Shown here piece by piece: positions 1 through 9,753 of a stretch of 50,084 bases of DNA. The translations under genes and the position numbers were made by a program. The first letter of the stretch is position 1. Each line of letters starts with the position of its first letter. The notes beneath the pieces were generated by a model. The model worked only from the letters and a program-made list of their open reading frames with translations. It was not told the DNA's origin and made no database searches. The stretch is from Methanocalculus taiwanensis (GTDB taxonomy: Archaea > Halobacteriota > Methanomicrobia > Methanomicrobiales > Methanocorpusculaceae), in the NCBI RefSeq assembly GCF_024372745.1, contig NZ_VOTZ01000018.1, forward strand, positions 1 to 50,084, given 5' to 3'.

Positions 1-488
1 AGGCCCGTGACGAGATGTTTGCCGGGATGAAGAATGAGGACAAGGTGCGTGACAGAACCGGTCTTGGTGCAATGGATCGCGAACTCTCGCTCTATGAGAT
101 CGCACAGATGACCCGTGCGGGAACGGCAAAGACGCTTGGTCTCTCCCACATGTATGGGTCACTGACACCCGGCCTTGAAGGCGATGTTGCTGTCTATGAT
201 TATAACCCCCAGACCGCATCAGATCCGGAATCAATTGAATCTGCGTTTGGCAATGCCGCGTTCCTCTTCAAGCAGGGTGAGCTGATCATCAATGACGGCG
301 AGATTGTTTCCAACGGCAACAAGAGAACACTCTGGGTGAATGTGAAGACGAACGAGAATGCACAGGTCGAGCGCGATATCGCCCTGAAGTTCAACAAGTT
401 CTACACGGTCTCACAGAAGAACTACGAGGTGTATGCACACCACTATGTGCCTAACCCGTACGTATTCGAGATCGATGCAACTGTCTGA
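1..488 (+). CDS. fwdA: Formylmethanofuran dehydrogenase subunit A, C-terminal part
   Basis: This is the 3' end of a gene that begins before the window; the first whole codon is at base 3. The 162 visible residues match the C-terminal end of the amidohydrolase-fold subunit of formylmethanofuran dehydrogenase, including the stretch ASGT-like 'RAGTAKTLGLSHMYG', the 'PGLEGDVAVYDYNP' segment of the amidohydrolase beta-sandwich and a C-terminal 'VPNPYVFEIDATV'. In the family this subunit hydrolyses or forms N-formylmethanofuran with formate as a channelled intermediate, in the first step of methanogenesis from CO2. The metal-binding residues lie upstream and cannot be checked here. FmdA and FwdA paralogues cannot be told apart from this fragment. 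Confidence 0.9.
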   Translation, partial: ARDEMFAGMKNEDKVRDRTGLGAMDRELSLYEIAQMTRAGTAKTLGLSHMYGSLTPGLEGDVAVYDYNPQTASDPESIESAFGNAAFLFKQGELIINDGEIVSNGNKRTLWVNVKTNENAQVERDIALKFNKFYTVSQKNYEVYAHHYVPNPYVFEIDATV

Positions 489-502
489 GGTTTGGAGTTG
501 CG

Positions 503-706
503 ATGATCCTCTCGTCTGAATGCACCAGTCCAAATGACTCGAATCTCGCGTTGAAGCTGGGGGGGGAACCCCTCCCCCTCTGCCATACCCTGAAGGAGCG
601 GGTCATAGTCGTTGGGGTGAACTGCACCGATCCGGTTTTACGGATGCTTCTGATGCAGGAGGTACTCGCAGAGCTGTCAGAAGATTTTGGGGAAGACAAA
701 ACCTGA
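503..706 (+). CDS. Small hypothetical protein downstream of fwdA
   Basis: A 67-residue reading frame starts 14 bases after the fwdA stop, with a GGAG motif five bases before its ATG (494-497), so translation by coupling with fwdA is plausible. The protein has no recognised domain; its second half reads like a beta strand followed by a helix (ERVIVVGVNCTDP, then LRMLLMQEVLAELSEDFGE). The front half is coded by an odd G8 / C4-T-C5 tract at 559-578 that could equally fold as an RNA hairpin behind fwdA. I cannot decide between a real small gene and a chance frame over a terminator-like structure. Confidence 0.4.
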   Translation: MILSSECTSPNDSNLALKLGGEPLPLCHTLKERVIVVGVNCTDPVLRMLLMQEVLAELSEDFGEDKT

Positions 707-727
707 GAAAAAGAAGATGGGAGATGA

Positions 728-2641
728 TCAGGCTACAGTGAATTTTCTGTTTGCCTCAAGGGTCTCCTGGGATATCTCGGTGACCCGTGTTACCATGCTG
801 GCAACCTCATCGACGCTTGCTGACACCTCTTCTGTACCGGCTGCGGTATCGCCAGCTTCATGAGCAGTCCTCTCCATAAGGGCTGCCACCTCATGGATGC
901 TTGCAGTAATCTCCTCAACAGTCGCTGCCTGCTCTTCTGTCGCACTTGCGACTTCCTCGATGCTGCGTGAAATCTTTCCGACCGAGTCGACGATCTCGTT
1001 GAAGGCAAGAATGGTCTGCTGCATCTGATTGGATCCGTCCTTGACGACAGTATTGGCTCTCTTCATTGCATTTGATGCCTTTTCTGCGCCGGCCCTGAGA
1101 TTTCCGATCATCTCGGTGATATGCTCGGCAGAACTCCGGGATTCGGTTGCAAGGGCTTTGACTTCTGCGGCAACGACGGCAAATCCGCGTCCGGCATCCC
1201 CGGCGCGTGCCGCTTCGATTGCGGCATTGAGTGCAAGGAGATTTGTCTGGTTGGCCAGATCCGAAATGACACCAACGATCTTTCCAATTTCCACCATCTG
1301 GGTATTGATATCCCTGATGATCCCGTCGATCTCAGCAGTTGCAGTATTGATCTCGCTCATTCCGGCATCTGCCCGTTCTGCGACCTTTGCCCCTTCCTGC
1401 GATTTTTCGTCTGCGTTTCGTGAGAGTGCAGCAACAGATTCGGCACTCGCAGTCACCTCCTGGACAGCAGCTGAGAGATCTTCCATTGCCTGAAGGACCT
1501 GCTGGGCTGAGTGTGTGGCCTTCTCGATATGGCCGCTGACATTCCCGGTACTCTTTGCAATCTGCTGGGTTCCGGTAGAGACTTCGTCTATGCTTGTTTC
1601 AGCTTCACTGGCAGCTTCAACCAATGCCTCCATAAGCCTGTTTGTCCCTGAAATCAGGTATGAGACATCTGCTGAGACTTTGTTTAAGGCATTCTTCACG
1701 TCAACGAGGTCCCCACGGACATTCAGTTTCTCATCGATGTGAGCGGTAAAGTCACCGTCTGCAAATGCCCTTGCAACGCGAGTGATCTCTTTGACGGTAT
1801 TATTGAAGACCTTCCCCATCCGGTCAAGGGATTTCCTGAACTCTTCCCATTCCCCTTTCATCTGTATATTCGTATCAAAGGTCGCTGAGAAGTCTGCATG
1901 TGCAAATGAGCCGCATACACGCATTGCCTCCTGAACGGGTTTTGTAACTGCATCGAGCATTTCGTTGAGGCCAAGAATGCATTGCTGGAAATTTCCCTTA
2001 TGGCGGCTGGTATCTGCCCGGATGGTGAAGTCACCTTCTCTTAATCCCACAGTCGTGGTCTTTGCATCTTCCATCAACTGGTCAAGCGATGCCTTGAGGG
2101 TGACCAGGCTTTTATCTATTCTGGCGATTAAAGAGGCGAAATTCTTTGTGTCCTCGTCTGATGGAGTGGGTTGAAGATTAAATGAGGTGTCGCCTTCGGC
2201 AGCTTTTTTGAGGTTTGCGATCATCCGGGTGACTTCAGTAACAACAAAAGTATCCTGTTTCATCTTCCGGTTGATCTCTACTGTCATATCACGGCCGCTG
2301 CAACGGATTCCAAGAGCCCTGCCATTTGTATCTTTTGCCACAGTGCAGAGAAGTCCCACCCACCGTTCACTTCCGTTCTTATGTTTAATCCTGAATTTTG
2401 CCTCTTTCTCCTCCCGTTCACGGACAGCAAGGGCGCCTTTTACCGCATCAAGATCCTCTGATTTGATGATTCTTGTGAACAGGCTCTTATCCTTCAGAAA
2501 TTCTTCACGGGAATAACCTGTGATCCGCTGGCAGGATGGTGATGCATAGAAAAAAGTTCCGTCTGACCTAAGGAGAAACTCCCAGTCATGGGTTGCCTCG
2601 AGGACCTGGCGAAAAATATCGTTTTGTTCTGGCATTGTCAT
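728..2641 (-). CDS. Soluble PAS-domain methyl-accepting chemotaxis protein
   Basis: The 637-residue product has a PAS domain at about residues 8-130, HAMP-like linker repeats from about 150 to 330 (the recurring 'GDFT' and '[17 protein letters not shown]' pattern typical of methanogen receptors), and a full methyl-accepting signalling domain to the C-terminus. The hairpin tip that binds CheW and CheA is intact ([19 protein letters not shown]). There is no signal peptide or membrane helix, so it should be a cytoplasmic sensor, with the PAS domain probably binding a small ligand or cofactor. The start at 2641 has GGAG motifs a few bases upstream on the minus strand. It stands alone; no cheA or other che genes are adjacent, though a tandem CheW protein lies 20 kb away. 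Function as a chemoreceptor is secure by family; the stimulus is unknown. Confidence 0.93.
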   Translation of the reverse strand: MTMPEQNDIFRQVLEATHDWEFLLRSDGTFFYASPSCQRITGYSREEFLKDKSLFTRIIKSEDLDAVKGALAVREREEKEAKFRIKHKNGSERWVGLLCTVAKDTNGRALGIRCSGRDMTVEINRKMKQDTFVVTEVTRMIANLKKAAEGDTSFNLQPTPSDEDTKNFASLIARIDKSLVTLKASLDQLMEDAKTTTVGLREGDFTIRADTSRHKGNFQQCILGLNEMLDAVTKPVQEAMRVCGSFAHADFSATFDTNIQMKGEWEEFRKSLDRMGKVFNNTVKEITRVARAFADGDFTAHIDEKLNVRGDLVDVKNALNKVSADVSYLISGTNRLMEALVEAASEAETSIDEVSTGTQQIAKSTGNVSGHIEKATHSAQQVLQAMEDLSAAVQEVTASAESVAALSRNADEKSQEGAKVAERADAGMSEINTATAEIDGIIRDINTQMVEIGKIVGVISDLANQTNLLALNAAIEAARAGDAGRGFAVVAAEVKALATESRSSAEHITEMIGNLRAGAEKASNAMKRANTVVKDGSNQMQQTILAFNEIVDSVGKISRSIEEVASATEEQAATVEEITASIHEVAALMERTAHEAGDTAAGTEEVSASVDEVASMVTRVTEISQETLEANRKFTVA

Positions 2642-2893
2642 GTACTCTCCAACTCCTTTACTATTGCAGGATATTGATGTTTACGCAGTTGCGAATAGCT
2701 CAAGCAATGGGTAATATTCATGGGTTTTATTTGTAATGCTATAAATGTATCCTTCTCTCTTCCGGAAAAACGATATTTACCATTTTCCTGTTAATTTGGC
2801 GTATACAGTGTCCTTTCCTCACGACTCCCAATACGGATTATAACTATATGTGAGTTCTTTCTATGCTCCATCTTTCTATGTGCTTATATTCTC
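2642..2893. other. Non-coding stretch upstream of the chemoreceptor
   Basis: An AT-rich segment with no convincing reading frame. It holds the probable minus-strand chemoreceptor promoter near 2740 and runs into the lipoprotein remnant described next. I see no repeat, tRNA or stable long hairpin in it. Confidence 0.5.
2739..2749 (-). promoter_or_regulatory. Putative TATA box of the PAS chemoreceptor gene
   Basis: The minus strand reads ACATTTATAGC here, about 98-108 bases before the ATG at 2641, which would give a leader of roughly 70-75 bases. It is the best TATA-like match upstream of the gene. Inference from sequence only. Confidence 0.4.
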
Positions 2894-3151
2894 GTGATTG
2901 CCCTTCTCTGTACTGCAGGGTGCATCCAGCCCGATGCTACGATTCAGCAGCCAATGCCTGATCCGGTTTTAACCCCCTCAAAAGGAACCGGTGGTTCCGG
3001 TATCTTCACTGGTCATTCCCAAACCATATATCGTCAGAGAAAAGGATCTCTCCCGCAGACACAGGCAGAGGTGAGGGATCCGGGGATTCCGTACAAAGTC
3101 CGGAGAACAACGCTCTATCAGATGAATCTAATAATAGTCGCTGTGGAATAG
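2840..3151 (+). pseudogene. Possible decayed lipoprotein gene
   Basis: In one frame the bases from about 2852 encode a hydrophobic stretch (FFLCSIFLCAYILVIALLCTAGC) that looks like a signal peptide ending in a lipobox cysteine near 2921, followed by a Pro/Thr/Gly-rich spacer as in archaeal lipoproteins. There is no ATG in that frame ahead of the hydrophobic core (only a GTG at 2894 inside it), while ATGs at 2863 and 2878 lie in another frame. After the spacer the sequence stops looking like protein and ends at 3151. This suggests a lipoprotein gene with a frameshift near its start and a lost 3' part. A short real lipoprotein starting at GTG 2894 is a weaker alternative because its signal peptide would be only about ten residues. 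Confidence 0.3.
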
Positions 3152-3221
3152 CCGGCTGAATCATCACAGGATCGCCAGGATCTGAAATATCCTTATAATT
3201 ATGGTACAACAATTGGTATTA

Positions 3222-3229
3222 GTATTTAA
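3222..3229 (+). promoter_or_regulatory. Putative TATA box of the small membrane protein gene
   Basis: The plus strand carries GTATTTAAG here, some 75 bases before the ATG at 3303. With a start of transcription about 25 bases downstream, the palindrome at 3269-3284 would sit in the beginning of the leader. Confidence 0.4.
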
Positions 3230-3268
3230 GTGTTGCAGTGAACGAAAACCTCAAATATCTTCAGGGCT

Positions 3269-3284
3269 AGTATAGTCCTATACT
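3269..3284. promoter_or_regulatory. Palindrome AGTATAG-TC-CTATACT
   Basis: A perfect 7-base inverted repeat with a 2-base spacer, lying between the putative TATA box and the ribosome binding site of the gene at 3303. It could be an operator for a dimeric repressor, or a small leader hairpin just ahead of the ribosome binding site. Confidence 0.5.
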
Positions 3285-3302
3285 CATCTGGAGGTGTGAG
3301 TC

Positions 3303-3509
3303 ATGACGATCCGAATAAAACCAGCCAAACCTGTGATATCATCAGATATACGGCCATCACGGAGGGTGCGGAGGCTCATGATGAACCAGACGGACTTTCC
3401 GGTATCATCTGAAGCTGTGATGAACCTTTTTGTACTTGGTCTTTTGACAATCACGGTTTCGATCACCGGGATCACCCTGGGTGTGGTTCTGAGAATGAGC
3501 GGTTACTGA
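3303..3509 (+). CDS. Small single-pass membrane protein
   Basis: A 68-residue protein with a basic N-terminal half (several Arg and Lys) and one hydrophobic segment near the C-terminus (about residues 40-63, NLFVLGLLTITVSITGITLGVVL). The ATG at 3303 is preceded by a strong GGAGGTG ribosome binding site at 3290-3296, which argues that this short frame is truly translated. A TATA-like box and a perfect palindrome lie upstream, so it appears to be an independently regulated unit. I do not recognise the family. It could be a membrane peptide that modulates a larger partner or a stress peptide; nothing in the neighbourhood decides this. Confidence 0.65.
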   Translation: MTIRIKPAKPVISSDIRPSRRVRRLMMNQTDFPVSSEAVMNLFVLGLLTITVSITGITLGVVLRMSGY

Positions 3510-3586
3510 TCCTGATTCTCTTTCCCCTCTAAAATCATATTCTTTATGGGCATAGATCGGGGGGAAAACCAGTTATTTTTCATTAT

Positions 3587-5212
3587 CTATAGGATATGGA
3601 TTCTTTTGCTCCAGTCAGCATTCTCCATACTTTGCCGCTTGATAGCAACGATGACCGGGTCGATATCCCGCACCGTTGTTCCCGCAAACTTCGGTCCTGC
3701 TGCCTCTGCAAGAGCATAATGGCCATCGCCCCCGGATGCAAGCCAGCTATTGACAACGACTGTATAGTTCTGCCCCTGTTTTAGCTCATCCCACCCGAAA
3801 GTTCCTAAAACCTCTATTCCGCTCACCCGTCCGCCGGGAGTCATAATCTCTGTTAGGTTCTTCCCATCGTATGTGCCGCAGAAGGGCTCTCCTTCTGTAT
3901 CAATGGTAAACCGGATCCCGGATACCTGGAGGAATCCTCCGGTCGGCGGCCGCTCCCCGGCAAAACTTTCATCCCCTGGAACCCTGAGCGCCGATGCCGA
4001 GATCTCGAGTGTCTCCTGGATCTCTTTCTCCGTCATATGTACAAGGACAAGTTCGCTCCCAAACGGAAGAATCTCCTGCATCATCCCCCAGGATACCGGG
4101 CCCGCAGGAAATATCCGGTCGCCCCGGATCGATCCTCCATTTATAAACGCAATATCTGCCTCAGGGAACCAGTCACGCCATGCATCGGTGATGAGATCTC
4201 CAACCGTGGCTTCGCCCCCTCTTACAATAAGCTTCCTGGTATCCAGTGGATAGGTGATCTCCCCGATTGGTTTCTTCATCTCATTTTTATATGAGGTAAT
4301 GAAGGGTGCAAGTATTGCAGAAACGGATGCATCCTTCCCGTCCGGTTTGAGTACCTCAAAACTCCACGTGATCATCTCTCTGTCTCTAAGTGTCAGCCTG
4401 AGTATCCCGAGGTTATCTCCATATTGACCTGCCTGCACAATAGGAATAATCCGGTTATCCGGGTTTGGCACTTCTTTTTGAAGAACGATATGATCATGTC
4501 CGCCGATGATCACATGAAGCCCGGCCACGTTCTCTGCCAGGCGGGTATCCTCAGCTTCTCCCATATGGGAGAGGCAGATGATTACGTCAACATCAGCCTC
4601 CTGAAGGGATTTGATTGCATCTTCTGCTGCTTCCAGAGGATCAGTGACCACAATACCGGGTCCAATCGGTGCAATTGAACTCAGTCGTGGTGTCATCAGA
4701 CCGAATATGCCTATTCTGAGGTCATTCTGCTCAATGATCGTCCATGGCCTTATGGTCTGATTCAGGGTTTCATTCGAACAGATCATATTTGCTGAGACGA
4801 TAGGAAACCCGGCATAACCGACGGCCCTGGCATATCCACTCTCTCCAAAGCCAAATTCGTGATTTCCAGGGCAGACTGCATCATACCCTGCTTGTGTCAT
4901 ACCCCGATATTCGGGTTCTCCATGAAAGAGGGAATAGATGGCACCTATCAGGTCATCGCCGCTTGACAGAAGGAGGGAGTATTCTTCTTTTGACCGTATT
5001 CTGTTCGCTGTTTCAGCAATAGCTTCCAGGCCCGGGCTATCGATGCCCTCCTCTACTCCGGGTGGAAAGATTCTGCTCTTTAGATTGGAAGTCGTCAGGA
5101 TTGTGAGGTGTATCTCTCTCTCCATTGCGGGCTGAGGGAAGGTAAGTGCTGCGAAGAGAATTATTCCAATAATAATAGCGGCAATAAGCAGGGTAGAACG
5201 TGGGGACGGCAT
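3587..5212 (-). CDS. 5'-nucleotidase/UshA-family metallophosphatase
   Basis: The 541-residue product has an N-terminal membrane anchor or signal peptide (residues 8-24), a calcineurin-like metallophosphatase domain (about 33-300) and a 5'-nucleotidase C-terminal domain (about 315-515, with the substrate-loop motif NGGSIRGD at 358-365). Metal motifs seen are SGDD (D86), GNHE (N117, H118), H216 in CLSHMG and GGHDH (H239, H241). The first motif, normally D-x-H in 'TNDxHG', reads TSNLKS, so both metal ligands are replaced (N43, K45). Family members hydrolyse nucleotides or other phosphomonoesters outside the membrane; whether this one is active is uncertain. The zinc-ribbon gene lies 46 bases upstream on the same strand, so the two may be cotranscribed. 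Confidence 0.88.
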   Translation of the reverse strand: MPSPRSTLLIAAIIIGIILFAALTFPQPAMEREIHLTILTTSNLKSRIFPPGVEEGIDSPGLEAIAETANRIRSKEEYSLLLSSGDDLIGAIYSLFHGEPEYRGMTQAGYDAVCPGNHEFGFGESGYARAVGYAGFPIVSANMICSNETLNQTIRPWTIIEQNDLRIGIFGLMTPRLSSIAPIGPGIVVTDPLEAAEDAIKSLQEADVDVIICLSHMGEAEDTRLAENVAGLHVIIGGHDHIVLQKEVPNPDNRIIPIVQAGQYGDNLGILRLTLRDREMITWSFEVLKPDGKDASVSAILAPFITSYKNEMKKPIGEITYPLDTRKLIVRGGEATVGDLITDAWRDWFPEADIAFINGGSIRGDRIFPAGPVSWGMMQEILPFGSELVLVHMTEKEIQETLEISASALRVPGDESFAGERPPTGGFLQVSGIRFTIDTEGEPFCGTYDGKNLTEIMTPGGRVSGIEVLGTFGWDELKQGQNYTVVVNSWLASGGDGHYALAEAAGPKFAGTTVRDIDPVIVAIKRQSMENADWSKRIHIL

Positions 5213-5258
5213 AGTGTAGGTTCAGTTCGCCCAGAGAATGGGGATGCGGGGTAACCGG

Positions 5259-5645
5259 TTATCTGATCACCGGATCGCAGTTCTCCTCCTCGATATCGCA
5301 TTTGCCGATATACTGGAGATTGAACTTATAGAACTGGGTAAACCCACAGTTCCTGCACCGCACGGTGAAATGGTTACACCCGACAAAGAGGTCATGGATG
5401 CCTGTTGTGTGGCAGTTTCTGCATTCAGCTGTCGGCTCAAGGTTCCAGACATCATAACAGGATATCGGTGTGAATGATCCGGTAGTACCGACTTCATGTA
5501 TTCGGGGGATGAAGACCCTGGTAGCGCCGCAGTTTGAACAGATGACCTGGGCCTGCTGTGGCACCACTTTTATCACCTGATCAGCATCAACATGGCAATG
5601 GTAGCAGTCTGTCTTATATTTGGTGTAAATGAAACCGGTCTTCAT
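5259..5645 (-). CDS. Multi-zinc-ribbon protein
   Basis: A 128-residue protein with repeated Cys pairs: CYHC (residues 14-17), CSNC (36-39), a lone Cys at about 63, CRNC (75-78), a GCNH segment, CRNC (97-100) and two further Cys near the C-terminus. This pattern fits two or three zinc ribbons or rubredoxin-like knuckles. There is no membrane segment or catalytic motif. Such proteins may bind nucleic acid or act as structural parts of redox complexes; no function can be assigned. It lies just upstream of the metallophosphatase and just beyond the thermosome terminator, so it probably starts its own transcript, but no clear TATA box was found. Confidence 0.75.
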   Translation of the reverse strand: MKTGFIYTKYKTDCYHCHVDADQVIKVVPQQAQVICSNCGATRVFIPRIHEVGTTGSFTPISCYDVWNLEPTAECRNCHTTGIHDLFVGCNHFTVRCRNCGFTQFYKFNLQYIGKCDIEEENCDPVIR

Positions 5646-5664
5646 AAAAGAGATTGAAGACGCA

Positions 5665-5701
5665 CAAGAAGAAAAAAGTACCCCTCCCGAAAGGGTGGGG
5701 T
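5665..5701 (-). terminator. Terminator after the thermosome gene
   Basis: Read on the minus strand, an 8-base stem with one mismatch (ACCCCACCC / GGGAGGGGT, loop TTTC) is followed directly by a T-rich tract (ACTTTTTTCTTCTTG). It begins 38 bases past the thermosome stop codon and sits before the next minus-strand gene, as expected for a terminator. Confidence 0.7.
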
Positions 5702-5738
5702 AAGATGGTATTTTTTAAAAGGGGTTGTATGTGGGATC

Positions 5739-7406
<1,668 letters not shown>

Positions 7407-7447
7407 GTAGTATCACCAGTGTTTGTTGATAAAGTTGCTTTGTGGTT

Positions 7448-7457
7448 CTATATAAAC
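7448..7457 (-). promoter_or_regulatory. TATA box of the thermosome gene
   Basis: The minus strand reads GTTTATATAG at this place, 42-51 bases before the thermosome ATG. It is a near-consensus archaeal TATA element and overlaps the end of the intergenic region after the HTH regulator gene. Confidence 0.75.
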
Positions 7458-7458
7458 A

Positions 7459-8382
7459 TTATTCGGGCATCAGGTCGATGAGATCCGATCCCTGTTCCAG
7501 AGAATAGAGCTGTTCTTCACCTATAACAAGCGTTTTTCCAATCTTTCTCTCTTTATTATAGTCGGAGAGGATGCAGAGGGAACGGGCGTGTGCGATCTGG
7601 GAGAGGTTCCCGATAAGTGCCGCGCGCCTGAACGTCTTCTGGGCCGTACCAAAACAGGCGAATATTGTGTTTTTTTCGAAGAGGGCAACAAGATGGAACG
7701 GAGCACGCCTGAATGGATGGAGTTCCAGCCCCATCTCTATGAGATGTCCTGCAGGCGAGACGGCTTCGATCTCATGGGAATAGATACTCTCTGTGAGATC
7801 GTGGGGCCGGTCCTTGAAGAGATCGATCGGCTGGACGATCGCCTCGTCAAAGAGCTCTTCCAGCTTCATTGCCATCTCAAGCGTTGTTCCCATGCCGCTC
7901 TCATATTTGCTGATGGTTCTCCGGGAGACGCCAAGGATATGTGCAAGATCCCCTAGCGAGAGATTATGTCGTTCTCTCATCTCGCGGAGGCGCGTCCCGT
8001 CGATACCGACATAGAGACCACCTGGAGAGGCATAGACGAGTGGAGGCACTCCTTCAACCAGGTAATCATAAAGTGTTGATGGTGCGACCGCAAAGAGGCC
8101 ATATCTGAGGTAGACGGCACTCCGTTCAAGCGGTGCATCGCGTGCCCTCTCTCCGATTATGATCGGTACTGCCTTGAGATGGTGTGCCATCGCCTCGAGA
8201 TCGAATGCGATCTCTTCAGAAACCGAATCAATCTGTGAGACGATCTTGATGATCACAAGCCCTTGTTTACCTGATGCGAGAAGGTCGAAGCTCCGGGGGC
8301 GGAGCAGGCATCGTTCAGAGACATCATACCCTGCGGTAAGGAGGATACTGATCACCGTTTGTATAAGCCGCTCCTGTACCAT
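7459..8382 (-). CDS. Archaeal HTH-type transcriptional regulator
   Basis: A 307-residue protein with a Cro/C1-type helix-turn-helix in its middle (about residues 128-185; LREMRERHNLSLGDLAHILGVSRR, then TISKYESG). The N-terminal third resembles a degraded restriction-endonuclease-like fold (FDLLASGKQGLVIIKIV), as in the conserved archaeal family of putative HTH regulatory proteins; the C-terminal third is a conserved domain of unknown role. It is probably a DNA-binding regulator that senses its ligand through the flanking domains. It is divergent from tiaS, with only 84 bases between the two starts, and lies directly upstream of the thermosome gene, whose TATA box follows its stop codon. Its targets are unknown. 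Confidence 0.85.
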   Translation of the reverse strand: MVQERLIQTVISILLTAGYDVSERCLLRPRSFDLLASGKQGLVIIKIVSQIDSVSEEIAFDLEAMAHHLKAVPIIIGERARDAPLERSAVYLRYGLFAVAPSTLYDYLVEGVPPLVYASPGGLYVGIDGTRLREMRERHNLSLGDLAHILGVSRRTISKYESGMGTTLEMAMKLEELFDEAIVQPIDLFKDRPHDLTESIYSHEIEAVSPAGHLIEMGLELHPFRRAPFHLVALFEKNTIFACFGTAQKTFRRAALIGNLSQIAHARSLCILSDYNKERKIGKTLVIGEEQLYSLEQGSDLIDLMPE

Positions 8383-8466
8383 CTCTTCTACAACCTACAT
8401 GGTGAATCTAAGATAATAAAGGATCTGACGATGTCCCTTATGGGCTGGGAGAGCAGATCTGTAGAT
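8383..8466. promoter_or_regulatory. Divergent promoter region between the HTH regulator and tiaS
   Basis: This 84-base gap must hold both promoters. A shared AT-rich element, AAGATAATAAAGG at about 8409-8421, reads as CCTTTATTATC on the minus strand and could serve either direction. Confidence 0.4.
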
Positions 8467-9732
8467 ATGTGGATCGGGATCGATGATACAGACTCTCCAA
8501 AAGGCATGTGTACTACCTACCTTGGTGCTCTCCTTGCCCGCCGCCTTGAGGAGTCCGGGATGGAGATCCGATCCCTCCGGCTCATCCGGCTGAACCCCAC
8601 TATCATCTGGAAGACCCGTGGGAACGCAGCAATCGCCATTGAGGCAGAGGGAGATCCGGATTATGCATTCAGAATCGCATCAGATCTCATAGAGGTGCTT
8701 GCCGATCTCTCCTGCGATAGGACCAATCCGGGTCTTGTTGTCTGTGATGGAGATCGCCCCCCAGCTGCCTTCGCAGAGGAGGCAATCACCGGTTTCTGTA
8801 CAATTGAAGGTGCAATTGCAGCCTGTAAGAGTGTTGGTGCACGGTATGCACTCTGGAAGAATGGCCGTGGTATCATCGGAGCTGTTGCGGCAGTGGCAGC
8901 GGAGCTTGAAGATGCCACATCCGAGTATCTCGTCTATCGCGATCTCCGCAGGCATGAGAGCAGGCGGTATGTTGATCCGTCAAGCCTCCGGCTTGCGGAG
9001 GAGATGACGTATCCTGGAACCTGGGATACCTGTGATCCTGGGAATAAGACGATTGTCTGTGTTCCGCATACCCCGGATCCGGTTCTCTTTGGAATCCGGG
9101 GAAATGATCCAGTCCATGTTTCGCTTGCAAGGAGCCTGGTCATCTCGGAGATTCCGGTACTTGAGGCGATCTTTGAGACGAACCAGGGAACCGATGCACA
9201 TCTGATCGCCGGAAAAATTCCGAACCTTGAAGAGGGGAGATCGTATATTGTTGCCGGAACTGTTGCATCCTCTCCAAAAACCGGGATCGGAGGGCATGTC
9301 GCCCTTTTGATCTCTGATCATGGTTACTACCTCACATGCATGGCATATGAGCCAACCAAGGGATTCCGTGATATCATACGGGCTCTTCTGCCGGGGGATA
9401 CGGTTATTGCCTGTGGAAGTTTTAAAAACGGTTCGCTGAATCTGGAGAAGATCCAGATCATCTCATCACCCCCGTTCCGGGTTGAGGATGCCCCTCTCTG
9501 TGATATCTGCGGTAAAAAAATGACCTCGGCTGGGAAAGGTAAAGGATATAAATGCCGGGTATGCGGGGCGAGGAGCAGGGAGCCCTGTATCAGCTATCAG
9601 GAGAGAACGCTTCATCCGGGGTGGTATGAGGTTCCTCCTTCTGCAAGGCGCCATCTTGCCCGCCCCCTCTGCAGGGGAGAGCCTGTTACTCCGGGTTTTC
9701 CAGAGGATTACAGTCGGGAGGATTATATCTGA
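8467..9732 (+). CDS. tiaS: tRNA(Ile2) 2-agmatinylcytidine synthetase TiaS
   Basis: The 421-residue product begins with the family signature MWIGIDDTDSPKGMCTTY, ending in an OB-fold and a zinc ribbon (CDICGKKM about 377-384 and CRVCG about 397-401). TiaS uses ATP and agmatine to convert C34 of the AUA-decoding tRNA-Ile to agmatidine, which is essential for reading isoleucine AUA codons in archaea. I chose ATG 8467 because the conserved protein starts exactly there; upstream in-frame ATGs (8431, 8440) and 8359 would add residues not seen in the family. No strong ribosome binding site is close to 8467. The length matches the usual 420 or so residues. Confidence 0.95.
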   Translation: MWIGIDDTDSPKGMCTTYLGALLARRLEESGMEIRSLRLIRLNPTIIWKTRGNAAIAIEAEGDPDYAFRIASDLIEVLADLSCDRTNPGLVVCDGDRPPAAFAEEAITGFCTIEGAIAACKSVGARYALWKNGRGIIGAVAAVAAELEDATSEYLVYRDLRRHESRRYVDPSSLRLAEEMTYPGTWDTCDPGNKTIVCVPHTPDPVLFGIRGNDPVHVSLARSLVISEIPVLEAIFETNQGTDAHLIAGKIPNLEEGRSYIVAGTVASSPKTGIGGHVALLISDHGYYLTCMAYEPTKGFRDIIRALLPGDTVIACGSFKNGSLNLEKIQIISSPPFRVEDAPLCDICGKKMTSAGKGKGYKCRVCGARSREPCISYQERTLHPGWYEVPPSARRHLARPLCRGEPVTPGFPEDYSREDYI

Positions 9733-9753
9733 TCCCGTCGACTCTTTGCTGAT

